Part shown: in pieces, positions 45,117 through 54,712 of the stretch
Layout of the letters: each line of letters starts with the position of its first letter
How positions within the stretch are numbered: the first letter of the stretch is position 1
Assembly: GCA_963735055.1 (NCBI GenBank)
Contig: CAVTJN010000017.1
Span: 186,001 to 250,000, forward strand
DNA: 64,000 nucleotides
Reading direction: 5' to 3'
Origin: JBBITI01 sp963735055
GTDB taxonomy: Bacteria > Chloroflexota > Dehalococcoidia > Dehalococcoidales > UBA2162
Made by a program: the position numbers and the translations under genes
The notes under the pieces: generated by a model
What the model was told of the DNA's origin: nothing
The model's database searches: none
What the model saw: the letters and a program-made list of their open reading frames with translations, nothing else

Positions 45117-45761
45117 ATGAAAAGAGCCTGGTACATTTGTCTGGTGATATTAGTTGCGGCCGCGTCTTTGTTGACGGCCGGGTGCGGTTCAGGTCCGGCG
45201 GCAAGTACCACAACGCGCTCAGGAGGCCCTATGAAATGGAGTAAACCGCCGGCGATGGCGATTGATCAGAACAAGCAGTACACGGCCACCATGAAGACCA
45301 CCCTGGGAGATATCGTGATCCAGTTGCTGCCAAAAGAAGCGCCGATCACGGTAAACAACTTCGTCTTCCTTGCCCGCCAGGGATACTATGATGGGATCAA
45401 ATTTCACCGGGTGGTGCGTAACTTCGTCATCCAGGCCGGAGATCCGACCGGTACCGGCTCCGGCGGCCCGGGCTACCAGTTCGCCGATGAGTTGCCGCCG
45501 AAGCGCTCCTATGACTTTGGTATTGTGGCGATGGCCAACGCCGGCCCCAATACTAACGGCAGCCAGTTCTTCATCGGCACCGGATCGCAGGTCAAGAATC
45601 TGAACAGCATGCCGAACTACACCATTTTCGGCATCGTCACCGGTGGCTCTGATGTCGCGCTGAAGATCAACGACGTGGCGGTCGGCGGCGCCAGCGGCCA
45701 GACGCCGCTGACTGATGTGCGGATCACCGGCATCTCCATCGTGGAGAGCGCCGCGAAGTAG
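45117..45761 (+). CDS. Cyclophilin-type peptidyl-prolyl isomerase, lipoprotein
   Basis: 214 residues. Lipobox LLTAGC near residue 22, so it is probably membrane-tethered outside the cell. The cyclophilin core has VNNFVFLARQGYYDGIKFHRVV with active-site Arg, GTGSGGPGYQFADE, and VAMANAGPNTNGSQFFIGTG. It helps proline isomerisation in exported proteins. A GAGGAG precedes the ATG. Confidence 0.92.
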   Translation: MKRAWYICLVILVAAASLLTAGCGSGPAASTTTRSGGPMKWSKPPAMAIDQNKQYTATMKTTLGDIVIQLLPKEAPITVNNFVFLARQGYYDGIKFHRVVRNFVIQAGDPTGTGSGGPGYQFADELPPKRSYDFGIVAMANAGPNTNGSQFFIGTGSQVKNLNSMPNYTIFGIVTGGSDVALKINDVAVGGASGQTPLTDVRITGISIVESAAK

Positions 45762-45772
45762 GATGCCCGGTC

Positions 45773-46063
45773 TTAATCAGGCCCGCCGGCCGTTTCTCCG
45801 AGCAGGAGCAGCAGGCGGTCCCGGTCGATGCCGGTGATGGCTACCATCTTGTTCCGCCCGCTCGCCCCCCGTTCGATCCGCACGTTTGTCCTGGGGACGC
45901 CGGCGACGCCGCTCAGATACTTGATCGTCTCGTGATTGGCCTTCCCGTCGACGGCAGGCGCGGCGATCTTAAGGTAAAGGACGTTGTCCCTGAAACCCAC
46001 CACCCTGTTGCGTCCGGCATTGGGCTGAACATGCAGGGCGATTCGCACCAAATCGGATGCCAT
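45773..46063 (-). CDS. DUF167 (YggU) family protein
   Basis: 96 residues. LHVQPNAGRNRVVGF, then LYLKIAAPAVDGKANHETIKYL and VRIERGASGRNKMVAI, are the YggU pattern. The family function is undefined. It is transcribed away from pabB, which begins about 70 bases away on the other strand. Confidence 0.88.
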   Translation of the reverse strand: MASDLVRIALHVQPNAGRNRVVGFRDNVLYLKIAAPAVDGKANHETIKYLSGVAGVPRTNVRIERGASGRNKMVAITGIDRDRLLLLLGETAGGPD

Positions 46064-46127
46064 GCGCGTTATTCTACCACGGTCGCGGGTAACCTTGGTC
46101 CGGTTGCCGCCTCAATGGTAGCTTGCG

Positions 46128-46133
46128 TACAAT
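46128..46133 (+). promoter_or_regulatory. Possible -10 box for a leaderless pabB transcript
   Basis: TACAAT eight bases before the ATG at 46141. If used, transcription would start at or next to that ATG. Confidence 0.35.
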
Positions 46134-47647
46134 GAAGCCTATGCCCGCCCGCCCCCGCTACCCCCTCATCGAAGAAATCCGCCTCCCCGCCGGCGCTCCG
46201 GCGGTTTTCGAATTGTTCGCCGACGAACCATTCAGCTATTTTCTTGACAGCGGTATGGACCCGGGGAAGCTGGGCCGGTTTTCCTTCATGGGCAGTAGTC
46301 CCTTTCTCGTTCTGAAATCGCGCGCCGACGGCGTCACCATTGAGGGCGCCTTGGGAACCACGGTGTCGCCCGGCGGTCCTTTTGAAGCGCTGCGGGAGAT
46401 TTTGCGCACCTACGTGCTGGACCGCGGCCCCTTTTCGCTGCCCTTCGCCGGCGGTGCGGTTGGCTATCTGAGCTACGATCTGGGCCGGCGAATCGAGAAC
46501 TTGCCCGCCCGGGCGACGGATGATCTTCATCTGCCGGAGTGTTGCCTGGGATTCTACGATCGCGGACTGGCCTTAGATCATGGGACCGGTAAGGCGTACG
46601 TGGTGTCTTCCGGCTTCCCGGAGCAGCAGGAGGATATCCGGTTGGCTCGGGCCCGGGAGCGGCTGGAAGAGCTGAAGGAGCGGTTGTCGGCCTTCCACTT
46701 TGGGGAGTACGACAGCTCAACCCTTGCGACCGGACCTGGCCGGCACCGGCCGGTCGTACGCGGTAACTTCAGCCGCGACGGCTACCTGGCCGCTGTGGAG
46801 AGGGCGCGCCGGTACATTATCGAAGGGGACATCTTTGAGGTCAATCTGTCGCAGCGTTTCGAGGTTGAGTTGGAAGTCGGCGCCTACGACCTTTACCGGA
46901 GGCTGCGCCGCTTGAATCCCGCCCCCTTCGCCAGTTTCCTGGGATTCGACGACGTCCGGGTAGCCGGCGCTTCCCCGGAGCGGTTTCTGCGCAAGCGGGG
47001 GGACATGGTCGAGACGCGCCCGATCAAGGGCACCCGGCCGCGGGGCAGGACTCCCGAAGAGGACGCACGACTCGGCGCGGAGTTGACTGCCAGCGCCAAG
47101 GACCGGGCCGAGAACATGATGATTGTGGATCTGGAACGAAACGATTTGGGAAGGGTGTGCCGGTATGGTTCGATCAGGGTGAGCGAACTGGCGATCCTTG
47201 AGACTTACCCGACGGTGTTTCATCTCGACCTCAACCGTGGAAGGGCGTCTCAGGCCGGATTGCGACGTTGTCGACTTGTTGCGGGCAACTTTCCCCGGGG
47301 GCTCGATCACCGGGGCACCCAAGATCCGCGCCATGGAGATCATTGAGGAGCTGGAGCCCACCCGGCGCAGCGTGTACACGGGCAGCATCGGCTATCTTGG
47401 ATTCGACGGCGACATCGATCTGAATATCGTGATTCGCACTTTCCTGGTTAAGGGGAACCGAGCATATTTCCAGGTGGGGGGGGCGGTGGTCTATGATTCG
47501 GTGCCGGCCGGTGAATACGACGAGACTCTGGACAAAGCCAGGGCATTGTTCGGGGCGCTGGGTGTGGCAGATGATCCCTCGACCCCGCGGCAGGCCGGGG
47601 GCCCGGCAATGGGGATGGAAGCGGATTATGATCATCCTGATCGATAA
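46132..47647 (+). CDS. pabB: Aminodeoxychorismate synthase component I (PabB), one frameshift
   Basis: About 500 residues when one +1 shift near 47230 is bridged. First frame: glutamine-amidotransferase-partner region and chorismate site with PIKGTRPRGRTPEEDARL and ENMMIVDLERNDLGRVCRYG. Second frame: STVEGRLRPDCDVV, FPGGSITGAPKIRAMEIIEE and YTGSIGYLGFDGDIDLNI. The PIKGTRPRG form and the folate neighbours favour PabB over TrpE. Bridging gives a perfect FHLTSTVEGRL motif, so one surplus base is likely. It overlaps pabA by 20 bases. The start could be 46141. Confidence 0.88.
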
Positions 47648-48219
47648 CTACGACTCGTTTGTCTACAACCTGGCCCAGTATCTCGGCGAGCTCGGCCAGG
47701 AACCGTTGGTGGTTCGCAACGACCAGGTCGGCATTACCGATATCGAGCGGCGGCGGCCCACCCACATTGTGATCTCGCCCGGGACCCCGAACCCCCAGCG
47801 AGGCAGGGATATCGGAGGAGGTGGTCCGGCGGTTCGGCGGACGGATACCGATCCTGGGGGTCTGCCTGGGTCATCAATGCATTGGCCATGCCTACGGCGG
47901 CGCCGTCGGTCACGCTTCGGTACCAACGCACGGCAAGAGTTCGTTGGCGTTTCACGACGGACGAACGATATTCCGGGACCTGCCCGTAGCTTTCCCCGGG
48001 GGTAGGTATCACTCGCTGGTGGTCAACCGGGAAGGTCTGCCGGCGGTCTTGGAGATAAGCGCCTGGACCGGGGACGGGGTGGTGATGGGTATCCGCCACC
48101 GGAAGTATGTGGTCGAAGGAGTGCAATTCCACCCGGAGTCGATCATGACACCGGCGGGCCACGATCTCTTGCGGAATTTCCTGCGGTATGAGACGCCAAT
48201 TTGGCCGGAGGCGCAATAA
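47628..48219 (+). CDS. pabA: Aminodeoxychorismate/anthranilate synthase glutaminase (PabA), one frameshift
   Basis: About 196 residues with one +1 shift near 47800 (CCCCAGCGAGGCAGG). It starts ILIDNYDSFVYNLAQYLGEL, then ISPGTPNPQ; the second frame continues AGISEEVVRRFGGRIPILG with the nucleophile Cys in GVCLGHQCIGHAYGG, and ends EGVQFHPESIMT. It supplies ammonia from glutamine to PabB. The join restores the expected length and motif spacing exactly. Confidence 0.88.
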
Positions 48220-48220
48220 C

Positions 48221-49085
48221 ATGGATGAAATCGTGTACGTCAACGGTCGGCTGATGTCCCGCAGCCAGGCGAGCGTCTCCGTGCTCGACTACGGCTTCCT
48301 GTTCGGCTATGGTTTGTACGAGACGATCCGGGCCTACCACGGGCGTCTGTTTCGCTTGGATAGTCACCTGGATCGGCTGGGCCACACGGCGGGCGAACTC
48401 GGCATCCGGCTCGATCTGGAGTCGCTGCGGCAGGGGGTGCTGGACACGGTTGAGGCGAACGGCTTTCCCGAAACGCGTGTGCGGATCACCGTCTCCATTG
48501 GCGAAGGGACCATGACGCCGGATCTGGGTTCTTGCACGACGCCGACCGTCCTGGTGCTGGCTGGCGAGTATCACCCGTTCCCGGCGGAGAAGTACCTGAT
48601 TGGTTTCCGGACGGTGGTCTCCACTATCCGGCGTAACAGCCGGTCGCCGGTGACTTTCATGAAATCGGCCAACGGGATGGAGAACATGTTGGCTCGGCAG
48701 GGGGCGCGTACTGCCGGAGCTGATGAGGCGCTCTTCCTGAACGAACGGGGTTACCTGACCGAAGCGTCGGGCAGTAACGTCTTCCTGGTGGAGCATGGTG
48801 TGGTGACGACCCCGCGGCTGGGAAACGGCATTCTGCCCGGAGTGACCCGTGTCGCCGTCGTCGAGGTGGCAAGGCGGTTGGGACTGGGGGTGGTCGAGGC
48901 GAGCATCGTTCTGGGGCGGCTGCAGGGGGCAGATGAGGCTTTCCTCACCAATTCGTTGATTGAGGTCATGCCGCTCACTGCCGGTGGCCGGCCGGCCGGT
49001 GGCCGCAGGAGTCCCGGGTCCTGTCACCAGTCAGATCATGCAGGCCTATCGGGAACTGGTGCGGACCGAGACACAAGCGGGCTAG
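48221..49085 (+). CDS. pabC: Aminodeoxychorismate lyase (class IV PLP enzyme), frameshift near the end
   Basis: About 287 residues. VLDYGFLFGYGLYETIRAYHG and the PLP Lys in TFMKSANGMENMLARQGA, then ADEALFLNERGYLTEASGSN and DEAFLTNSLIEVMPLT, mark a branched-chain-aminotransferase-class-IV fold. Next to pabA/pabB the best call is the lyase that yields 4-aminobenzoate. Near 48990, in GGCCGGCCGGCCGG repeats, a +1 shift is needed to read GVPGPVTSQIMQAYRELVR and stop at 49085, 4 bases short of the convergent folP stop. Class IV aminotransferase activity on branched-chain or D-amino acids remains possible. Confidence 0.85.
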
Positions 49086-49088
49086 CGG

Positions 49089-49985
49089 TCAACTCCCAGC
49101 CGCGGCCGGCGGCGCCGGCGGCGGATAGATGCCGCGCACAATCGCGTCAGTCATCCGGCACACCCGGGCAATCTGTTTTACATCGTGCACGCGCACTATG
49201 TCGGCCCCGTTGGCGATCCCAATGGCCACCACCGCCGCAGTGCCCTCGACGCGGTCCCGGGCGGGCAGGTTGAGGACCATCTTGACCAGCGACTTGCGCG
49301 ATGGGCCAAGCAGCACCGGAAAGCCCAACGCCTTCAGTTCCTCAAGGCGGCGGACGATTTCAATGTCCTGCTGCCAGGTCTTGCCGAAGCCGATACCCGG
49401 ATCGAGGATGATGTTCTGCCGGGGCACGCCGATTTCCAGCGCCGTCTCGACGCTGTTTCGCTGGGAGGAAGTGACTTCGGCCATGACATCGTCATATTTG
49501 CTGTTGTCGCGTGCGATGCCGGCGTCGTAACCGCCCTTGTCGCGCTGGTTACTCATCAGGACGATGGGCGCCTGCCACCGGACGGCGAGTTCTGCCAGCC
49601 GCCGGTCTTGCTTGAGGCCCCACTGGTCATTCAGCAGGGCGGCGCCGGCCTGAAGGGCGAGTCTGGCGACCTCATACTTGGAGGTGTCGACGCTGATGGG
49701 CACGGGCACGGCCACGACCAGCTTCTCGATCAGCGGGATGACCCGTCGCAGCTCTTCGGCCGCCGCGACCGGAGCGAACCCGGGGCGGGTCGACTCGCCG
49801 CCCACGTCGAGAATGTCCGCGCCTTCCTCCACCATCCGTTTGGCCTGGTCAACCGCTGCCGACAGGTCGGCGACACCGTCGCCCGAGAAAGAGTCGGGCG
49901 ACGTGTTGACAATGCCCATAACGTAGGTGCGTTCGCCCCAGCGAAACTCGGTATTGCCGCATTTGGTAGTGCCTGTAATCAACAC
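49089..49985 (-). CDS. folP: Dihydropteroate synthase
   Basis: 298 residues, TIM barrel. MGIVNTSPDSFSGDG binds pterin; DILDVGGESTRPG and SVDTSKYEVARLAL follow; LDPGIGFGKTWQQD and GPSRKSLV are the later active-site loops. It condenses 4-aminobenzoate with the pterin pyrophosphate, the step after PabABC. Start is GTG. It is encoded on the opposite strand from pabBAC and is the last gene of the CoA-transferase operon strand. Confidence 0.93.
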   Translation of the reverse strand: MLITGTTKCGNTEFRWGERTYVMGIVNTSPDSFSGDGVADLSAAVDQAKRMVEEGADILDVGGESTRPGFAPVAAAEELRRVIPLIEKLVVAVPVPISVDTSKYEVARLALQAGAALLNDQWGLKQDRRLAELAVRWQAPIVLMSNQRDKGGYDAGIARDNSKYDDVMAEVTSSQRNSVETALEIGVPRQNIILDPGIGFGKTWQQDIEIVRRLEELKALGFPVLLGPSRKSLVKMVLNLPARDRVEGTAAVVAIGIANGADIVRVHDVKQIARVCRMTDAIVRGIYPPPAPPAAAGS

Positions 49986-50000
49986 CCTGAGTCCTCGGCT

Positions 50001-50600
50001 CTACAATGTGTGCGTCCCGTAGGCGAAGCCGGCCCGCGGAAACTGGCCCGGGTAACGGAAGTTCTGGTTGGCGATATGGACCATTTGCCGGCCGAGATCA
50101 CCGGCCGCCTTCATGCATTTCTCCATCTGTTTCAATTCGCCGCGGGGGTAGGCCGCGACATAGTTGGCCGGGATCATCTGCCGGGTGACCATATAGAAGT
50201 AGAGGTCTTTGAGAGCATCGACGATGCCCATGCTGCCGGCGGTGACGATTACACCGCCCACCTTGTTCGCCAGGCTTTTTTCCGGCCGGTTCATCGAGAT
50301 CGTGCGGTCGATAATGGCCTTCGCCTGAGCGGTCATGCCGTAGAAGTAGACAGGTGTGCCGAAAATGATGCCGTCAGCCTCCAGCAGCTTGACATAAAGT
50401 GGTTCCATATCATCTTTCACAATGCACACGCCGGTCTTGTTGCAGGCCCGGCAGGCGTCGCATGGTCGCAGGTCTTTGCCGGCGACGCTGAACAACTCCA
50501 CCTGGGCGCCTTCGCCCCGGGCGCCTTCCAGCGCCTGGGATAGCAGGGTTACCGTGTTCCCGTCTTGCCGGGGACTGCATGACAGGCCAAGTATCTTCAT
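50001..50600 (-). CDS. Iron-sulfur flavoprotein (paralogue 2)
   Basis: 199 residues. FMN loop SCSPRQDGNT, cluster motif PCDACRACNKTGVC and contact loop FGTPVYFYGMTAQAKAIIDR. It is a close paralogue of the protein at 20419. AGGTGATG precedes the ATG at 50600; upstream in-frame sequence is not protein-like. It sits between a CoA-transferase gene and folP in the same direction. Electron donor or acceptor unknown. Confidence 0.9.
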   Translation of the reverse strand: MKILGLSCSPRQDGNTVTLLSQALEGARGEGAQVELFSVAGKDLRPCDACRACNKTGVCIVKDDMEPLYVKLLEADGIIFGTPVYFYGMTAQAKAIIDRTISMNRPEKSLANKVGGVIVTAGSMGIVDALKDLYFYMVTRQMIPANYVAAYPRGELKQMEKCMKAAGDLGRQMVHIANQNFRYPGQFPRAGFAYGTHTL

Positions 50601-50634
50601 GTCATCACCTCGTTGTCGTTGGCTACAACCTTGC

Positions 50635-51861
50635 CTATAAGAGGACCTTGTCTCTGACCAGGCCGTCGATTTCCTCTTGGGGCAGTCCGAGAAGCCGGCC
50701 CAGGACGTAGTTGTTGTGTTCTCCAAGTAGCGGGGCCGGGCCATAATTGCCCTTGGGCGTGTTGCTGAGGCGGAACGGGAGCCCGGCGTAGATCAATGGG
50801 CCGATCACCGGATGGTCATTTGCCACGAAGAATCCCCGCTCCTTCAACTGCGGGTCGTCCACCAGTTCCTTTGGCCCGAGCGACGGCGCCGCCATCACCC
50901 CTGCCTTCTGCAGGAGGTCGGTGATGTGATAGGCGTCCTGGTCCCGGGTCCAGTCCTCAATGTGCCGGTCCAAAGTATCCTGGTTCTGCAGGCGGATGAG
51001 CTGGGTACTGAATTCGGCCTGCCCGGTCCACGCCGGCTTACCCATCGCCGCGCACATGGCCTCCCACTCGGCGTCGCTGCCGACGGCGACGGCCACCCAG
51101 GAGTCCTCGCCCCGGCAGCGGTAACAACCGTGCGGCGCCATGACGGTGTCGCGGTTGCCCAGGCGTTCCCCGACCCGGTCGTTCATGATCGTATCCATCA
51201 GGAGTTCACCCAGGAAGTTGGCACTGCCTTCGATCATCGCCGCGTCGATCTGTTGGCCTTCGCCGGTTTGTTCGCGATGGTACAGGGCGCACAGTATGGC
51301 GAAGGCGCCGTGCTGGGCCTGGCCGGCATCCATCCACGGCGCAACGCCAACCGTATTCGGCTCGCCGCCGGGATAGCCGTTCATGAAGCTGGAGCCGTCG
51401 AAAGCCTCGACGATCTCGGCGTAGGATGGCCGTTCGCTGTGCGGACCGGTCCTTCCATACCCTGAACCTGCGTAGAGGATGATGTCGGGCTTGACCTTCT
51501 TCAAGTCGGCGTACCCGAGACCCCAGCGGTCCATGACGGCTCCGCCGAAATTCTCCGCCACGACATCACTGATCTTGACCAGTTGCTTGAACAGTTCTTT
51601 GGAGCGGGGTTGGTTCATGTTCAGGGTCAAGCTCTTCTTTCCGTAGTTCAGCGAGGCAAAGGCGCTGCCGTGGTTCGCCGTCCGCTCCTTGACCGGGATG
51701 GTGGCGGGGATGCCCACGTTGCGCATGAAATCGATCTTGAGGCTGGTTTCAATCTTGATGACTTCCGCTCCGGCAACCGACAGCCACTGGGTAACGTGAG
51801 GCCCGGCCCACATCTGGCCGAAGTCCAATACTCTGATCCCGTCCAGGGGTAGTGTTCCCAT
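50635..51861 (-). CDS. CaiB/BaiF class III CoA-transferase
   Basis: 408 residues. GIRVLDFGQMWAGPHVTQWL at the start, NLNMNQPRSKELFKQLVKISDVVAENF, and the catalytic Asp in WMDAGQAQHGAF match class III CoA-transferases. These move CoA between carboxylic acids by an Asp-anhydride intermediate. ATG at 51861 follows AAGGAG. Together with the adjoining paralogue it may form a heteromeric transferase, as seen for benzylsuccinate CoA-transferase; substrate not readable. Confidence 0.9.
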   Translation of the reverse strand: MGTLPLDGIRVLDFGQMWAGPHVTQWLSVAGAEVIKIETSLKIDFMRNVGIPATIPVKERTANHGSAFASLNYGKKSLTLNMNQPRSKELFKQLVKISDVVAENFGGAVMDRWGLGYADLKKVKPDIILYAGSGYGRTGPHSERPSYAEIVEAFDGSSFMNGYPGGEPNTVGVAPWMDAGQAQHGAFAILCALYHREQTGEGQQIDAAMIEGSANFLGELLMDTIMNDRVGERLGNRDTVMAPHGCYRCRGEDSWVAVAVGSDAEWEAMCAAMGKPAWTGQAEFSTQLIRLQNQDTLDRHIEDWTRDQDAYHITDLLQKAGVMAAPSLGPKELVDDPQLKERGFFVANDHPVIGPLIYAGLPFRLSNTPKGNYGPAPLLGEHNNYVLGRLLGLPQEEIDGLVRDKVLL

Positions 51862-51886
51862 TTTGGTCTCCTTCATTTCGCCTGCC

Positions 51887-53098
51887 CTAGATGACCCCGG
51901 CCTGTTCCAGCTTGAGCAGGTCCGCTACGGAATAGCCGAGCCGGTCACCGTAAACCTCCCGGTTGTGCTGTCCCAGGAGGGGGGCGGCCGTGCGGGCGCT
52001 CCACGGTGTTCCCGAGAGCTTGTAGGGCGCGCCCGGATACTTCAGTCTGCCGGCTTCGGGATGATCGAGTTCCACGAAGAACTGCCGGAATTCCAATTGT
52101 TCATCGTTGACCACGTCTCTCGGGGTACGCACCGGCGAACAGGGGACGCCAAACTCTATCGCCGCTTGCTCGATTTGTGCCGAAGTGTGCCCGGATGTCC
52201 AGGCGCTTACCAGGGCATTGAATTCTTCCATATGCCGCATCCGTTGGTTCGGGTCCTGGAACAGTTCGGTATTGGCCCAGTCGGGATTTCCGATCATCTG
52301 GACCAGCTTGTTCATGAACGGGCCCGCCCAGATGCAGACATAGCCATCCTGCGAAGGGTACAAAATGCCGCCCCGCTGCTTGCGCCCCTTCTGCCGTGTC
52401 GGCGTCATCTTGCCGCCGACGAAGAAGGCGAGTTCCTGGCGTCCCACCGAAGCCAGGGCTTCCTGTTGGGACACGTCGATGTGCTGGCCGGGACCGCCCC
52501 GTTTCTGACCCAGCACCGCCGACATCGTGCAGACCCCGGCGCTGAGGCCGATCATGAAATCGCCGGTGTGTGCCGGCTGCCGCAGCGGCGGTTGGTTTAT
52601 CGGGTCGTCGACGCCTTCCGCCGGGTTGCCGAAGGCCATCCCGCTGACGTGGGTGTTGATCAGGTCGCACGCCCGGTAGTCGCGGAATGGCCCGGTCTGC
52701 CCGAAGCCCGTGATCGAGGTCATGACCAGCGAAGGGTTGACCTGGGTCAGACTCGCGTAGTCGAAACCGAGCCTTGTCATGTCCTTGCGTTCGTTGTTTT
52801 CGATGAGGACGTTGGCCCACTTCACCAACTCCCGGAAGATCCTCTTACCGGCGGCACTCTCCACGTTCAGCGTCACGCTCTTCTTGTTCATGTTAAGAAA
52901 GAGGTAAAGCCCGCTCTTTTCGGGGTGGGGCTGGTCCTGGGGGAAGGGTCCCCAGCTTCGGGCTTTGTCCCCGGTGCCCGGTTGCTCGACCTTGATGACC
53001 TCGGCGCCCAGTCCGGCGAGGAGCCGCCCGCAGTAGGGTCCGGCCACGAACTCGCCGAATTCGAGCACCTTAAGGCCCGATAAAGCTTGTTGCGACAT
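51887..53098 (-). CDS. CaiB/BaiF class III CoA-transferase (paralogue 2)
   Basis: 403 residues. LKVLEFGEFVAGPYCGRLLA, then LFLNMNKKSVTLNVESAAG, SITGFGQTGPFRDYRACD and the catalytic-type Asp in HTGDFMIGLSAGV. GGAGG precedes the ATG at ideal spacing. It ends 25 bases before the second transferase and starts about 40 bases after the CoA-ligase-like gene, so the three form one catabolic operon. Confidence 0.9.
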   Translation of the reverse strand: MSQQALSGLKVLEFGEFVAGPYCGRLLAGLGAEVIKVEQPGTGDKARSWGPFPQDQPHPEKSGLYLFLNMNKKSVTLNVESAAGKRIFRELVKWANVLIENNERKDMTRLGFDYASLTQVNPSLVMTSITGFGQTGPFRDYRACDLINTHVSGMAFGNPAEGVDDPINQPPLRQPAHTGDFMIGLSAGVCTMSAVLGQKRGGPGQHIDVSQQEALASVGRQELAFFVGGKMTPTRQKGRKQRGGILYPSQDGYVCIWAGPFMNKLVQMIGNPDWANTELFQDPNQRMRHMEEFNALVSAWTSGHTSAQIEQAAIEFGVPCSPVRTPRDVVNDEQLEFRQFFVELDHPEAGRLKYPGAPYKLSGTPWSARTAAPLLGQHNREVYGDRLGYSVADLLKLEQAGVI

Positions 53099-53135
53099 TG
53101 GAAAACCTCCGATTAGCGAGTAGACCGCCGGCAGC

Positions 53136-54477
53136 TTATTGCTGCAAGTGCTTCCTCTTATCTACGAACCGGCGGGACTTGAGGGCATAGCGCGGCAGCG
53201 TACCGTAGTCGTGAAATTCAAGGACAAAGCGCAGGCCCACCTTCAACCGTAATTGGTTGGTCAGCCTGTCCTCAATCGACTTGACGTTGTGCTTGAAATC
53301 GGGCAGGATCTCCACCTTCAGCGCGATGTCATCGATATCGCCGCGCTTGGTCACGATCACCTGGTATTCATCGCACAATTCCGGAATGCCCCGCACCACC
53401 TCTTCGATGGCCGTCGGGGCCAGTAACACGCCCTTCACCTTCGTGATGTCATCGGCCCGTCCGATCACCCCGCCGTCAAGCAGCCGGAACGTCCGGCCGC
53501 ATTCACAGCGCTCGATGCGGCTGTACTGCACTACGTCCTTGGAATCAAACCGGATGCAGGGGTGGGCAAGACGGTCGAAAGTGGTGATCACCATGCTGCC
53601 GCTTTCGCCGGGAGCGGTGACCGGCGCCCCGGTCTCGACATCCTCAATCTCGAGCAGGTGGAAGGCCTCCAGGACATGCTCGCCGCACTGTTCCTCACAC
53701 TCGAACCCCCAGTGCCCGATTTCGGTCGCCCCTACCTGGTCGTAGACCTTGGCGCCCCATGCTTCCTCCATGCGCTTCTTGGTCGCCGGCACCAGGGCGC
53801 CCGGCTCCCCGGCGGACGTGATCCGGCGGATGCTGAAGTCCCGGGCCGGGTCGAGACCCAGCTTCTTCCGGGCAGTATCGGCCATGCCTAGAATGTAGGT
53901 TGGGGTCGCCATGAAAGCCGAAGCCTTGATCTCCTGCATCTTCAGTAGCCGGGCTTCGGTGTCCAAGACGCCGCCGGGCACCACTTCGCAGCCGATCTTT
54001 TCGGCGGCGTAATGGGCGGCCCAGAAGGCGATAAAGATGCTGTAGCCGAAAGGCAGGAATACCCGGTCCGTGTTGCGGTATCCTTGCGCGTAGAGCGCAT
54101 ACGCCCATGACTCCGCCGACCATTCCCAGTCCTGCCAGGTTTCCGGGTGGTACACCGGCTGTCCGGTGGTGCCGCTGGTCTGCCGGAACTCGGTGACTTC
54201 GGTGAGCGGTACCGCCAGGATATCGCCATAAGGAAAGGGCGGCTTCGCCTGAATCTCGCGGAGCATCGCTTTGTCCGTCTTGGGGACCTTGCGGATGTCG
54301 TCGAACGACTTTATGTCGCCGGGTTCCAGGCCGGCCTGACGGTACAGGCGGTGGTAGAAGGGGGAATTGTCATAGGCCCAGCGCAGAATGCGCTGGAACT
54401 TACCGGAATTGCAGGTCTCTGAGTTTCTCCGGGGGTAGCGTCTCAAGGATCGGGTTCCAGTACTTGCTGTCATTCAT
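53136..54477 (-). CDS. Phenylacetate-CoA-ligase-like AMP-forming enzyme, one frameshift
   Basis: About 447 residues. The ATG at 54477 starts a typical PaaK N-terminus, SKYWNPILETLPPEKLRDLQ, which hits a stop after FR; a +1 shift near 54408 restores KFQRILRWAYDNSPFYHRLY. Motifs: QTSGTTGQPVYH (nucleotide loop), YDQVGATEIGHWGFECEE, PCIRFDSKDVV and IGRADDITKVKGVLLAP. It activates an aryl or other acid with CoA and ATP. With two CoA-transferases downstream it probably feeds an aromatic or fatty acid pathway. Confidence 0.87.
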
Positions 54478-54585
54478 GCCAAATCAATGCCCGCCGGGAC
54501 TCGTCGCTCGGAGGCGTCACCCGACGCTCCCAGATGATACAACCTGTATTCTCGGACTGTCAATGCGGAACCCCACCCCCTACGC

Positions 54586-54640
54586 CGTCATTCCCACGGA
54601 CGCGGGCCTGTCCTCGAGGCTCGTCCTTGAGGGAATCCAG
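54586..54640. repeat. REP-like intergenic repeat
   Basis: CGTCATTCC at one end and GGAATCCAG at the other, with GC-rich complementary stretches between. The same ends recur at 58577-58603 and in the 61.2-61.6 kb gap. Confidence 0.5.
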
Positions 54641-54712
54641 AGGGCGTTCTTGCCCTGAGCTTCACGAAGGGATGAGGGTGACATCGAGTCGAATAAGGCA
54701 CTTCAGCCGCCA

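Noticed and set aside
46132..47647. Anthranilate synthase TrpE instead of PabB
   Set aside because: PIKGTRPRG wording and linkage with pabC and folP favour the folate enzyme; no other trp genes nearby.
49185..50543. Long plus-strand frame opposite folP and the flavoprotein
   Set aside because: His/Arg/Gly-rich composition and complete overlap with two well-supported genes.
51863..53083. Long plus-strand frame opposite the CoA-transferase
   Set aside because: Mirror frame of a strongly supported CaiB/BaiF gene.
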